From contig JAGLEV010000002.1 in assembly GCA_023144895.1 (NCBI GenBank), positions 1 through 34,239 on the forward strand: DNA of 34,239 bases, in the 5' to 3' direction. The notes below the pieces were generated by a model. It was not told the origin of the DNA and ran no database searches. It saw only the letters and a program-made list of their open reading frames with translations. Positions 25,300-33,586 of the stretch are shown in pieces (the stretch's first letter is position 1; each line of letters starts with the position of its first letter). The stretch comes from Thiotrichaceae bacterium. Lineage in GTDB: Bacteria > Pseudomonadota > Gammaproteobacteria > Thiotrichales > Thiotrichaceae. The position numbers and the translations under genes are program-made.

Positions 25300-26358
25300 T
25301 CAAATTTTAGGTATATCCACCGCCTTATCAAACCAGTGCCACTTCCCTTTCAATACCTTATCCAAGCTATTTATACGCTCTTGACTAAGAATAGAACCTT
25401 CAATTTTACGAATCAATATTTGCTGAATATTATTAGGAAACTCCTTAGCAATCTGCCTATAAACTTCTGGGTCATTCTCGCCACTATCCCCAATCAAAAT
25501 AAACTGATGTTGAGGATAGCGATTTAAAATTCCTCGAATAGTCATTAGCTTATATTTTTTAGAAGACTTAAAAAAATTAATCAAGCTTGAATCTTGAAGC
25601 CGAAAGTGGCGTAAAGAAACAGTGCCTTTAGGATAATGTGACCAGAGAAAATCTTTTAAACTAGGGTATAATTGCCAAGGCGATGCTGAAACATAATGAA
25701 AATAAGCGCCTTTATCTGCCAGTTTTTTATAATAAGCAGGCAGACCTTCTGGTGCCTTATAAGGTTCTACAAAGGTATGACGCATCAAAGCCTTTTTATT
25801 CAAAACCTCGCTAATCTTAATCGTATCATCAATATCAGAAATAACACTCAAACCCTGTTTGGGAATAAACAGCACTTGTCCTGTAAACTTGCGTTTATCT
25901 TTTTCTGGAAGAATAAGCTGGTAATCAACCCAGCCTGATTGATTACCCACTTTGCAAGTCGTCGCTAGTTGACTATAGCTATGACCACCTAAAACAGTTT
26001 TATTCAGTTCTAGCGTCTTATCATTAAGATTGATTTTTAGCTTTTTGTACCACTGATTATCCACTAAAAACCAAGCAATACGTTGACGAAAAAGATCAGA
26101 CTCTGTTTGCTCTTTGCTTAAACCAAATTTTGTCATCAACTCTGCAACCAACTTGGTACTGGCATTCACTCTCAGGCTGTTTTCTTCAAACTCAAAAACC
26201 CAAGAATGAACAGGTACTTCACAGCGCCCATCTTCAAGAATATGGGCTGCTGTTGGAAAGAATACAACATCCTCATCAGGCTTAATTGATGCACCATAAC
26301 TCACGGGCACGAGTAGTAAGGATAAAAAAGCCCAACCTTGTTTGATAAAACCCAACAT
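25300..26358 (-). CDS. App1-family phosphatase domain protein (DUF2183)
   Basis: A 352-residue secreted or periplasmic phosphatase-like protein. The N-terminal signal peptide (FLSLLLVPVSYGAS) is followed by a beta-rich half, then a HAD-like catalytic domain with the D-x-D-x-T motif D175-I-D-D-T179 in ISDIDDTIKIS, VSASPWQLYPSL and a GDSGENDPE acidic motif. These are hallmarks of the App1/DUF2183 family, whose yeast member is a phosphatidate phosphatase; the bacterial substrate is unknown, possibly a lipid or polyphosphorylated compound. TAGGAT precedes the ATG. The gene is divergent from the methyltransferase with only 64 bases between starts. Confidence 0.85.
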   Translation of the reverse strand: MLGFIKQGWAFLSLLLVPVSYGASIKPDEDVVFFPTAAHILEDGRCEVPVHSWVFEFEENSLRVNASTKLVAELMTKFGLSKEQTESDLFRQRIAWFLVDNQWYKKLKINLNDKTLELNKTVLGGHSYSQLATTCKVGNQSGWVDYQLILPEKDKRKFTGQVLFIPKQGLSVISDIDDTIKISEVLNKKALMRHTFVEPYKAPEGLPAYYKKLADKGAYFHYVSASPWQLYPSLKDFLWSHYPKGTVSLRHFRLQDSSLINFFKSSKKYKLMTIRGILNRYPQHQFILIGDSGENDPEVYRQIAKEFPNNIQQILIRKIEGSILSQERINSLDKVLKGKWHWFDKAVDIPKI

Positions 26359-26422
26359 AAGTAAAATCCTAATAATTAAAATAAGGTTACTATAGTAAAA
26401 TACAATAACATGAGCTTACCCA

Positions 26423-27064
26423 ATGCCTCTTGATAACATCCACCGTCAGCAGATACTCTCTAGCTACAATAGCGCATTTAAACGACATGGCTTTCATGCC
26501 AATGCTTTACTTTGGAGCAGCAAAGAAGTTCAAGAGTTACGCTTTAGTAAAATAGCAGAGATTGCAATAAAATCAGGTGACTCCATCTTAGATGTTGGTT
26601 GTGGCTTTGGTCATTTTGCAGGATTTTTAGTAAAATTAGGGCTAGATATACAGTTTACAGGCATTGATTTATCTGAGAATTTTATTATTGAAGGACGTAA
26701 ACATTATCCTGATGCTGATTTGCAAGTAGGTGATTTATTTGACTACAACCCTGCTCCCAACCACTTTGATTATCTGACCCTCTCTGGAACACTGAATAAT
26801 AAGCTGAATGATAATGGCGATTATGCCCACCAAGTCATTAAACGCTTATTTGCAAGCTGTCGTAAAGGTATCGCTTTCAACCTATTGGATGCTCGCCATC
26901 AATGGACGGCGAGCCGCTGGGACTTACAAAGCTTTCACCCCGAGGAAATCATTGCTCTACTTGAGCCTATGGCTGAACGTATTGAACTGATTGATGATTA
27001 TTTGGAGAATGATTTTACCGTGTTGGCTTGGAAGGACTCAGCAACTTTTCAAGATGCTTATTAA
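26423..27064 (+). CDS. Class I SAM-dependent methyltransferase
   Basis: A 213-residue cytoplasmic methyltransferase of unknown acceptor. The SAM-binding glycine loop is ILDVGCGFGHFAGFL (about residues 54-68), followed by the acidic strand end FTGIDLSENFI and the QVGDLFDY motif. The later YLTLSGTLNNKL and LFASCRKGIAFNLL fit motifs IV and V. A small-molecule or lipid substrate is more likely than DNA, as no target-recognition domain is present. It is the only plus-strand gene within a minus-strand block, and its 3' end overlaps the SGNH hydrolase gene by 50 bases on the opposite strand. Confidence 0.8.
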   Translation: MPLDNIHRQQILSSYNSAFKRHGFHANALLWSSKEVQELRFSKIAEIAIKSGDSILDVGCGFGHFAGFLVKLGLDIQFTGIDLSENFIIEGRKHYPDADLQVGDLFDYNPAPNHFDYLTLSGTLNNKLNDNGDYAHQVIKRLFASCRKGIAFNLLDARHQWTASRWDLQSFHPEEIIALLEPMAERIELIDDYLENDFTVLAWKDSATFQDAY

Positions 27065-27755
27065 GGTGCTGATAACCTAGATTATTCAAATGTAGCCAAT
27101 CATGACTATAACGAGAATCTATTTTTCTATCCTTACCCACTAACAACTGATAACTATCGAAGATAATCCTATTTTCAGCCTGTAAGGTTTTGATAAAAAG
27201 ATTCACTTCATCAATGGCTTCAATAATCACTTGCTCTCTCATACCTAAAGCTTTCCTATCCAACGAAATATCAGCCAAAGGAAACACGGTTGTTAAAATA
27301 ACTTTGGCATTAATATCATTAGCTTGCTCCAATAGAGTCATAATATTATTTTTACAATCAGTAATAATACGCGCTTTTTGCTCTGGAAATAGAGGGATCA
27401 TTTTTAAATCATTAATACACATCTGCACCAAAATAATACTCGGTTTATAAGGAGCAACGTGAGTGATAAATCGTTTAACAATCTGTATTGAAGTTTGACT
27501 ACCAATCGAACGGTTAATAAAGTGGAACTGGTCATTTTCAGCAAAAGGCCAGCTCAAGCTCCGAGAATCACCATAAAAGACCACGGTATTTTCTTTGACC
27601 TCAACGGTCGTTGAAGGATAGTATTCCAACTCCATAGGATCGAGTCTTAAGGCATGTAATGGAATAAAAGATTTCTTATAAAAAATATAGTTTAATGCCA
27701 TTGAAATACTGAGTAATATGACAAGAATTATTATAATGAAATAATTTGTTTTCAT
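27015..27755 (-). CDS. Membrane-anchored SGNH/GDSL hydrolase-like protein
   Basis: About 246 residues. A membrane anchor (NYFIIIILVILLSISMALNYIF) is followed by an extracytoplasmic SGNH domain: block I is FYGDSRS (GDS with the nucleophile Ser), block III-like CIND, and block V SHDWLHLNNLGY with the D-x2-H pair. Such enzymes deacetylate or transfer acyl groups on surface sugars or lipids. Three starts are possible: ATG at 27755 (chosen, giving M-K-T-N directly before the anchor), ATG at 27794 and TTG at 27827. None has a good ribosome site. The 3' end overlaps the convergent methyltransferase gene by 50 bases. A second SGNH gene lies 60-140 bases upstream. Confidence 0.75.
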   Translation of the reverse strand: MKTNYFIIIILVILLSISMALNYIFYKKSFIPLHALRLDPMELEYYPSTTVEVKENTVVFYGDSRSLSWPFAENDQFHFINRSIGSQTSIQIVKRFITHVAPYKPSIILVQMCINDLKMIPLFPEQKARIITDCKNNIMTLLEQANDINAKVILTTVFPLADISLDRKALGMREQVIIEAIDEVNLFIKTLQAENRIIFDSYQLLVGKDRKIDSRYSHDWLHLNNLGYQHLNKHLEKLLSPSKPTR

Positions 27756-27890
27756 AAAAACATACCGTATGAGTAACCGATCAACTGCTTCCATGTAGCT
27801 GATAGATTCTAGTTCAAACTGACTCAAATTCCCATTGCTAAACAGCAGAATATGGTAACGAGAGAAAAGTTTATGGAGCTTACCAGCTGC

Positions 27891-28607
27891 TTACAAATAC
27901 TTATTCTGTATCAAAGCATTTAACCAACGACTAGCAAGTTTCACTTCGCCTCTAGCATTAGGATGAATCTTATCTCTTTCCATATCGCTCTGAAAATTCA
28001 TTCCAGAATACATATCAACAGTACGCACTGGCGAACTAGGCTGATTTAGCTTTATCGCTAACCGACCAATCAACTGATTAAGCCAAGGAACTTTGCTACT
28101 TTTCCCAATGGGCATAATTTTAGCTAACAAGACCTTAACTTTAGGGTTTCTTTTACGAATTTTAACAATAATTTTTTCAATATCGTCGACGGTAGATTCT
28201 GGTGACTGAGACTGCATAAGATCATTAGTCCCTAGGTGTATCAATACAATATCTGGGGTGTAATTCACCAACCAAGAAGATAAGCCTGCGGTACCATCAT
28301 CTAATCCTTTAAGAATTTGATCAGCACGCCAACCAGAATGACCTTCATTAGCTCGTGGAAAGTGACGACCTTTATAATGCTGCCAATGACGACCACCATT
28401 TCCTTTTTGTAGTTGACTGCCAACAAATGCAAAGGGTTTTCCCTTGTCGACTAACGACTTCCAAAGTGGGTATCGATAGCTTAATTTTTGTGTACTAGCA
28501 CAGCTAATAGAGTCACCGAGTGGTAAAATTTTTACTCGTGGCGCATTCGCATAACTAGCGGTAGAAAGCACTAGGGTAAGAGAGACTAAGAGTCGGAATA
28601 AGTTCAT
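27891..28607 (-). CDS. Secreted SGNH/GDSL hydrolase
   Basis: A 238-residue exported esterase-like protein. The signal peptide (LLVSLTLVLSTASYANA) is followed by block I LPLGDSISC (Ser33), block II NEGHSGWRADQIL, block III LIHLGTNDLMQ and block V DKIHPNARGE with the Asp and His of the triad, so all four SGNH blocks are seen. It resembles secreted acetyl-esterase-like enzymes acting on polysaccharides. The substrate is unknown. It lies upstream of the anchored SGNH gene on the same strand and could share its transcript. Its start region faces soeA across 279 bases. Confidence 0.85.
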   Translation of the reverse strand: MNLFRLLVSLTLVLSTASYANAPRVKILPLGDSISCASTQKLSYRYPLWKSLVDKGKPFAFVGSQLQKGNGGRHWQHYKGRHFPRANEGHSGWRADQILKGLDDGTAGLSSWLVNYTPDIVLIHLGTNDLMQSQSPESTVDDIEKIIVKIRKRNPKVKVLLAKIMPIGKSSKVPWLNQLIGRLAIKLNQPSSPVRTVDMYSGMNFQSDMERDKIHPNARGEVKLASRWLNALIQNKYL

Positions 28608-28649
28608 AAGATTAGCGGTTTATTTTAATAAAAAAATGATTATAATAGC

Positions 28650-28666
28650 TTGTATTATAAATACAA
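28650..28666. promoter_or_regulatory. Inverted repeat in the SGNH-soeA divergent region
   Basis: TTGTATT and AATACAA are perfectly complementary around ATA. It lies 43 bases before the SGNH start and about 220 before soeA. An operator is possible; chance is not excluded because the region is very A/T-rich. Confidence 0.28.
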
Positions 28667-28886
28667 TAGTCTACTTAAACAAAAATAACTTCTGTTTATA
28701 ATTTGAGCTTTATAAGCGTATTATTATCGTGGTATATTGCATCAAATTTACTGATGCCTCAATACGATTAATTATATTTTTCACATAGATAAGATACTCG
28801 TCTATTAGAATATGGCAATATTATTGTTTTCTAACGCAATAACACATATAATCACGCGCTTACTGTCTTAAGAAAACACATCAATT

Positions 28887-31811
28887 ATGTCAAATTCTCC
28901 CGTCAGAAAAGATGTCGAGGTTAAGAGTACAACCTGCTACATGTGCGCCTGTCGTTGTGGTATCAACGTAACTCTTGAAAAAGGTGAAGTACGCTATATC
29001 GAAGGAAACCCTAACCACCCTCTTAACAAGGGCGTGATTTGTGCCAAAGGTTCCTCAGGTATTATGAAGCAGTATTCTCCTGCACGATTAACCAAACCCC
29101 TCAAACGAAAGCCAGGCACAGAACGGGGAGCGGGCGAATTTGTTCCTATCGAATGGGATGAAGCTTTTCAGATCATGGAAGATCGTTTAAGCAATATTCG
29201 AGCGACCGATCCTAAGAAGTTTGCTTTATTTACGGGTCGTGATCAGATGCAGGCATTGACAGGGATGTTTGCCAAGCAGTTTGGAACACCGAACTATGCA
29301 GCCCATGGTGGTTTCTGTTCCGTGAATATGGCGGCGGGCATGATCTACACAATTGGTGGATCATTTTGGGAGTTTGGTGGTCCCGATTTAGAACGCGCTA
29401 AGCTATTTGTTATGATTGGTACAGCAGAAGATCACCACTCTAACCCTCTTAAAATTGAGCTTTCTCATTTTAAGCGCAATGGGGGTAAATTTATTTCTAT
29501 TAACCCTGTACGCACAGGTTATTCTGCCGTAGCAGATGAATGGGTACCCATTCGCCCTGGTACTGATGGTGCATTATTTCTCGCCTTAATTCATATATTA
29601 ATCAAAGATGCTTTATTTGATCGAGACTTCTTAATTAAATACACCAATGCGGCTGAATTAATCAATCAAGACGAAGAGGATAATAGCTTTGGTTTGTTTG
29701 AACGTACCACAGAAGATCGCCGTGAAGGCTGTGTTGATCCACAAAATAAATTATGGTGGGATCGCGATACCAATGAAGCGGTATCCAGCCAGAATAGAAA
29801 TGCAAACCCCTATCTTTTTGGTGAATACGACCTAAAGGGTACAAAAGTTAAAACAGCATTTCAGCTTTTAGCGGATCGTGTTGAGGCATTTACCCCTCAA
29901 TGGGCTGCTCAAATCACGGGTATTGATGAGACAACCATCACGCGCCTAGCACATGAAATGGGTGTTACTGCACGCGATCACAAAATTGAACTACCCATCT
30001 CGTGGACAGACACATGGGGTGAAGAACACGATACCGTCACGGGGAATCCTGTTGCTTTTCATGCCATGCGTGGTTTAGCCGCTCACTCTAATGGCTTCCA
30101 CTCGATTCGTAATATGGCGATTTTAATGACCTTATTGGGCACGATTGATCGCCCAGGTGGTTTTCGTCATAAAGCCCCTTTCCCACGCCCTATTCCTCCT
30201 TGCCCTAAGCCACCCAATAGCCCTGATGATGTGCAACCAAATACACCATTAAACGGTATGCCTCTAGGTTTTCCAGCCTCTCCTGATGATCTATTTGTTG
30301 ATGATAAAGGTGAGCCGATACGTTTAGATAAAGCCTTTTCATGGGAGCATCCTTTATCAGCCCATGGTTTAATGCACAATGCGATCACTAATGCTTGGCG
30401 TGGTGATCCGCATAAAATAGATACTCTATTATTGTTCATGGCGAATATGGCATGGAACTCTTCAATGAATACTAGCGAAGTTCGCAAAATGTTGGTTGAT
30501 AAAGAAGAATCGGGTGAATATAAAATCCCCTACATTATTGTCTGTGATGCCTTCCAATCAGAAACCGTACAATTTGCTGATTTAGTACTGCCTGATACGA
30601 CCTATTTAGAACGCCATGATGTCATGTCTATGCTGGATCGCCCTATTTCTGAATATGATGGTCCAGTTGATGCTGTACGTGTACCAATATTGCCACCGAC
30701 AGGTGATTGTAAGCCATTCCAAGAAGTCTTAATTGAAATGGGTACACGCCTTAAATTACCAACGTTTATTAATGATAAAGGACAGCGTAAATATCGTGAT
30801 TATCCTGACTTTATTATTAACTTTGAAACGGCTCCAGGATCAGGTATTGGATTTTTATCAGGCTGGCGCGGTAAGTCAGGCGAGAAAACCATGAAAGGTG
30901 AGCCTAACCCGAATCAATGGGAAATGTATGCGAATAATGATTGTGTTCACCATCACAAGTTACCGCGCTCTTACCAGTATATGCGTAACTGGAATGAAGG
31001 TTATTTAGAGTGGGCGCAACATCATGGTTTAACCCGTTATGCTGCCCCTATTCAACTGCATATTTACTCTGAAATCTTTATGGAGTTTAGACGTGCCGCA
31101 CAAGGTAAACGTGAAGGTAAACAGCCACCTGATCATTTACGTGCTCGTGTAGAAACCTATTTCGATCCATTGCCTATGTATCATGAACCACTGGAAGTTG
31201 AAATGACAAACCGTCGTGAATATCCATTAAGTGCGATCACTCAGCGCCCTATGGCAATGTATCACTCATGGGACTCACAAAACGTTTGGTTGCGACAGAT
31301 TCATGCTTATAACCACCTGTATTTACACCCCAGTATTGGTAATCAAAATGGCTTTGATGATGGCGATTGGGTTTGGGTAGAATCAATGCACGGTAAGGTT
31401 CGCTGTCTGTGTCGTTTCTCTGAAGCGGTAGAACCTAGCACTGTCTGGACTTGGAATGCCATTGGTAAAGCATCGGGTGCATGGGGACTAGATAAGACTG
31501 CCAATGAGTCAAACCAAGGTTTCTTATTAAATCACTTAATTGCTGAAGAGCTTCCTTGTCGTACTCGTGAAGGCTTTATTTCTAACTCCGATCCTGTCAC
31601 AGGGCAAGCGGGTTGGTATGATGTTCGTGTAAAGGTATACAAAGCTGAAGATAAGGAAGAAAAAATAACGTCTCCTGTCTTTAAGAGTATGCAGCCATTA
31701 CCGGGTATGTTTAAACGTAGAAATCCCAATGATCCATTAGCTTACCAAAGTGGTAAAGGAATCTTTAAGAAATTATTAGATTCTGCTAAAAAGATGTCAG
31801 GAGGTCACTAA
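28887..31811 (+). CDS. soeA: Sulfite dehydrogenase molybdopterin subunit SoeA
   Basis: The 974-residue catalytic subunit of a membrane-bound, cytoplasm-facing sulfite-oxidising enzyme of the DMSO-reductase superfamily. An N-terminal [4Fe-4S] site is formed by C17, C20, C24 and C52 (TTCYMCACRCGINV and GVICAKG). Molybdopterin domains follow, including FALFTGRDQMQALTG, HGGFCSVNMAAG, IGTAEDHHSNPLKIELS and VCDAFQSETVQFADLVLPD. The C-terminal guanylate-binding domain has HAYNHLYLHPSIGNQNGFDD. There is no twin-arginine signal, in keeping with a cytoplasmic active site. Size and the B and C partners match SoeABC of Allochromatium vinosum. A polysulfide or other sulfur-compound enzyme is the alternative. 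The start is poorly marked by a ribosome site. The stop shares one base with soeB. Confidence 0.88.
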   Translation: MSNSPVRKDVEVKSTTCYMCACRCGINVTLEKGEVRYIEGNPNHPLNKGVICAKGSSGIMKQYSPARLTKPLKRKPGTERGAGEFVPIEWDEAFQIMEDRLSNIRATDPKKFALFTGRDQMQALTGMFAKQFGTPNYAAHGGFCSVNMAAGMIYTIGGSFWEFGGPDLERAKLFVMIGTAEDHHSNPLKIELSHFKRNGGKFISINPVRTGYSAVADEWVPIRPGTDGALFLALIHILIKDALFDRDFLIKYTNAAELINQDEEDNSFGLFERTTEDRREGCVDPQNKLWWDRDTNEAVSSQNRNANPYLFGEYDLKGTKVKTAFQLLADRVEAFTPQWAAQITGIDETTITRLAHEMGVTARDHKIELPISWTDTWGEEHDTVTGNPVAFHAMRGLAAHSNGFHSIRNMAILMTLLGTIDRPGGFRHKAPFPRPIPPCPKPPNSPDDVQPNTPLNGMPLGFPASPDDLFVDDKGEPIRLDKAFSWEHPLSAHGLMHNAITNAWRGDPHKIDTLLLFMANMAWNSSMNTSEVRKMLVDKEESGEYKIPYIIVCDAFQSETVQFADLVLPDTTYLERHDVMSMLDRPISEYDGPVDAVRVPILPPTGDCKPFQEVLIEMGTRLKLPTFINDKGQRKYRDYPDFIINFETAPGSGIGFLSGWRGKSGEKTMKGEPNPNQWEMYANNDCVHHHKLPRSYQYMRNWNEGYLEWAQHHGLTRYAAPIQLHIYSEIFMEFRRAAQGKREGKQPPDHLRARVETYFDPLPMYHEPLEVEMTNRREYPLSAITQRPMAMYHSWDSQNVWLRQIHAYNHLYLHPSIGNQNGFDDGDWVWVESMHGKVRCLCRFSEAVEPSTVWTWNAIGKASGAWGLDKTANESNQGFLLNHLIAEELPCRTREGFISNSDPVTGQAGWYDVRVKVYKAEDKEEKITSPVFKSMQPLPGMFKRRNPNDPLAYQSGKGIFKKLLDSAKKMSGGH

Positions 31812-32539
31812 TGACTCAGCTCGCTCTTATTATTGATTTAAATGTCTGCGTCGGTTGCAGTGCCTGTGTTACTTCTTGTAAGGAGTGGAATACATCGGGT
31901 CAAGCAGGGCCGATGACAGACTTTAATGCTTATAGTCGTGACCCAACAGGAACTTTCTTTAATCGCGTACAATCTTATGAGATCGGTGAATACCCTTTTA
32001 CTGAAGTCGTCCATTTTCCAAAATCTTGTTTACATTGTGAAGAGCCACCTTGTGTGCCAGTTTGCCCTACAGGTGCTTCATATAAGCGTAAAGAAGATGG
32101 TATTGTACTGGTCGATTATGACAAATGTGTTGGTTGTAAGTATTGCTCTTGGGCTTGTCCCTATGGTGCACGTGAAATCGATGAAAATCAGAAGGTCATG
32201 AAAAAATGCACACTGTGTGTTGACCGCATCTATGATACCTCACTTCCTGAGTCACGTCGTAAGCCCGCTTGTGTCTTAGCTTGTCCAACGTCAGCCCGTA
32301 TTTTTGGTGATGTCCATGATGAGCATTCAGAAGCATCACGCTTAATTCGTGAAGAAGGGGGTTATCAATTAATGCCAGAGTGGGGAACAAATCCTGCTAA
32401 TCATTATTTACCCCGCCGTAAAGTAAGAATAGACCTTCAAGATGATGATCTTAATCGTGTTGAGAATCCACTTAAAGATGAAAACTTCACTAAGCCATCA
32501 GATGATGACCTCACACTAGAAGATTCAAGTTGGATCTAA
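31811..32539 (+). CDS. soeB: Sulfite dehydrogenase iron-sulfur subunit SoeB
   Basis: The 242-residue electron-transfer subunit between SoeA and the quinone-binding SoeC. It holds four ferredoxin-type cysteine clusters: C13-C16-C19-C23; CLHCEEPPCVPVCP; CVGCKYCSWACPYG; and CTLC with ACVLACP. That is enough for four [4Fe-4S] clusters, as in DmsB/PsrB relatives. AGGAGG before the ATG inside the soeA end gives strong coupling (TAATG overlap). The acidic C-terminal tail (about 213-242) is typical of neither DmsB nor PsrB, and I cannot assign it. Confidence 0.9.
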   Translation: MTQLALIIDLNVCVGCSACVTSCKEWNTSGQAGPMTDFNAYSRDPTGTFFNRVQSYEIGEYPFTEVVHFPKSCLHCEEPPCVPVCPTGASYKRKEDGIVLVDYDKCVGCKYCSWACPYGAREIDENQKVMKKCTLCVDRIYDTSLPESRRKPACVLACPTSARIFGDVHDEHSEASRLIREEGGYQLMPEWGTNPANHYLPRRKVRIDLQDDDLNRVENPLKDENFTKPSDDDLTLEDSSWI

Positions 32540-32551
32540 AAGGATAATATT

Positions 32552-33526
32552 ATGCATCCCGCATTTTCAGTTATATTTTTAACCACTTTGCTTGGTTTGT
32601 CGCAAGGTTTATTTACCGCATTGATCACAGCACAAACCTATGCTTCAGTGGAGTTGGTAAAAGTTGAACAGTCCTCAGAATTCTATGCGATTGGTACATT
32701 GATTTCATTGGTCTTTCTTGTTTCAGCACTATTAGCTTCATTCTTTCACTTAGGAAGACCTGAGCGGGCTTGGCGAACAGTCTCACAATGGAAAACCTCA
32801 TGGTTATCTCGTGAAGTTATCGTGCTACCCAGTTTTGGATTGGTGGCTTTTATTTATGGTCTGATCCATTGGTTTAATCTTGATATAACACTCGTACACC
32901 TTGGACCACTAGAAATTAATCTATCCCTCATTGTTGGCATTGTGGCAGTGCTACTTAGCTTTACATTATTTATTTGTACTGCAATGATTTATGCAAGTAT
33001 GCGTTTCTTACAAGAATGGGCAACACCATTAACCTTAGTTAACTTTGCTTTATTAGGTCTCGCTTCTGGTTTTGCATTGGCGACAGCTTATGCCTTTAAA
33101 AGCGCCCCCAGTCTCGTCAATATGTTTGCAGGCTGGGCAATCATCTTTACAGTGTTAGCGATGATAACTAAAGTGAGTTCACTGATTCGTAATAGTTTAA
33201 TTAAACCTAAATCAACGGCTAGTTCAGCCATTGGTATTCGTCATAGCAAGATTAGACAAATAGCACAAGGCGCTATGGGTGGCTCATACAATACGCGTGA
33301 ATATTTTCATGGACAGTCTGATGGGACAATGAAAGCAGTTAAATGGGGCTTCTTGATACTTGTCTTTTTAGTTCCTTTAGTATTGATTACTATCGGTTTA
33401 CTACAGCATTCTTATATTGCTTATATTCTTGCTGTTGCTGTTCAATATGTGGGATTATTACTAGAGCGTTGGTTCTTCTTCGCTCAGGCTAAACATCCTC
33501 AAAATATTTATTACCAAACAGTATAA
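32552..33526 (+). CDS. soeC: Sulfite dehydrogenase membrane anchor SoeC (DmsC-like)
   Basis: A 324-residue integral membrane anchor with about eight hydrophobic helices, a DmsC/NrfD-like quinone-interacting subunit. The family pattern FFHLGRPERAWRTVSQWKTS, then WLSREV, follows the second helix. A cytoplasmic loop rich in basic residues lies at about residues 213-257. It passes electrons from SoeB to the quinone pool, completing sulfite to sulfate oxidation in the cytoplasm. It starts 12 bases after soeB with AAGGAT in front of the ATG. A hairpin after the stop marks the operon end. Confidence 0.88.
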   Translation: MHPAFSVIFLTTLLGLSQGLFTALITAQTYASVELVKVEQSSEFYAIGTLISLVFLVSALLASFFHLGRPERAWRTVSQWKTSWLSREVIVLPSFGLVAFIYGLIHWFNLDITLVHLGPLEINLSLIVGIVAVLLSFTLFICTAMIYASMRFLQEWATPLTLVNFALLGLASGFALATAYAFKSAPSLVNMFAGWAIIFTVLAMITKVSSLIRNSLIKPKSTASSAIGIRHSKIRQIAQGAMGGSYNTREYFHGQSDGTMKAVKWGFLILVFLVPLVLITIGLLQHSYIAYILAVAVQYVGLLLERWFFFAQAKHPQNIYYQTV

Positions 33527-33537
33527 CTTATACCGTA

Positions 33538-33571
33538 ATCCCTGTGAGTTGTGTTATAAGCTCATAGGGAA
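33538..33571. terminator. Hairpin between soeC and rseB
   Basis: TCCCTGTGAG (33539-33548) and CTCATAGGGA (33561-33570) pair with one G-T wobble across a 12-base loop, followed on the plus strand by ATTTT. It lies between convergent genes and may serve both strands. Confidence 0.6.
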
Positions 33572-33586
33572 TTTTACCAGTATTCT

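Noticed and set aside
30167-30487. 106-codon minus-strand frame antisense to soeA
   Set aside because: A shadow of the soeA coding frame; no independent evidence.
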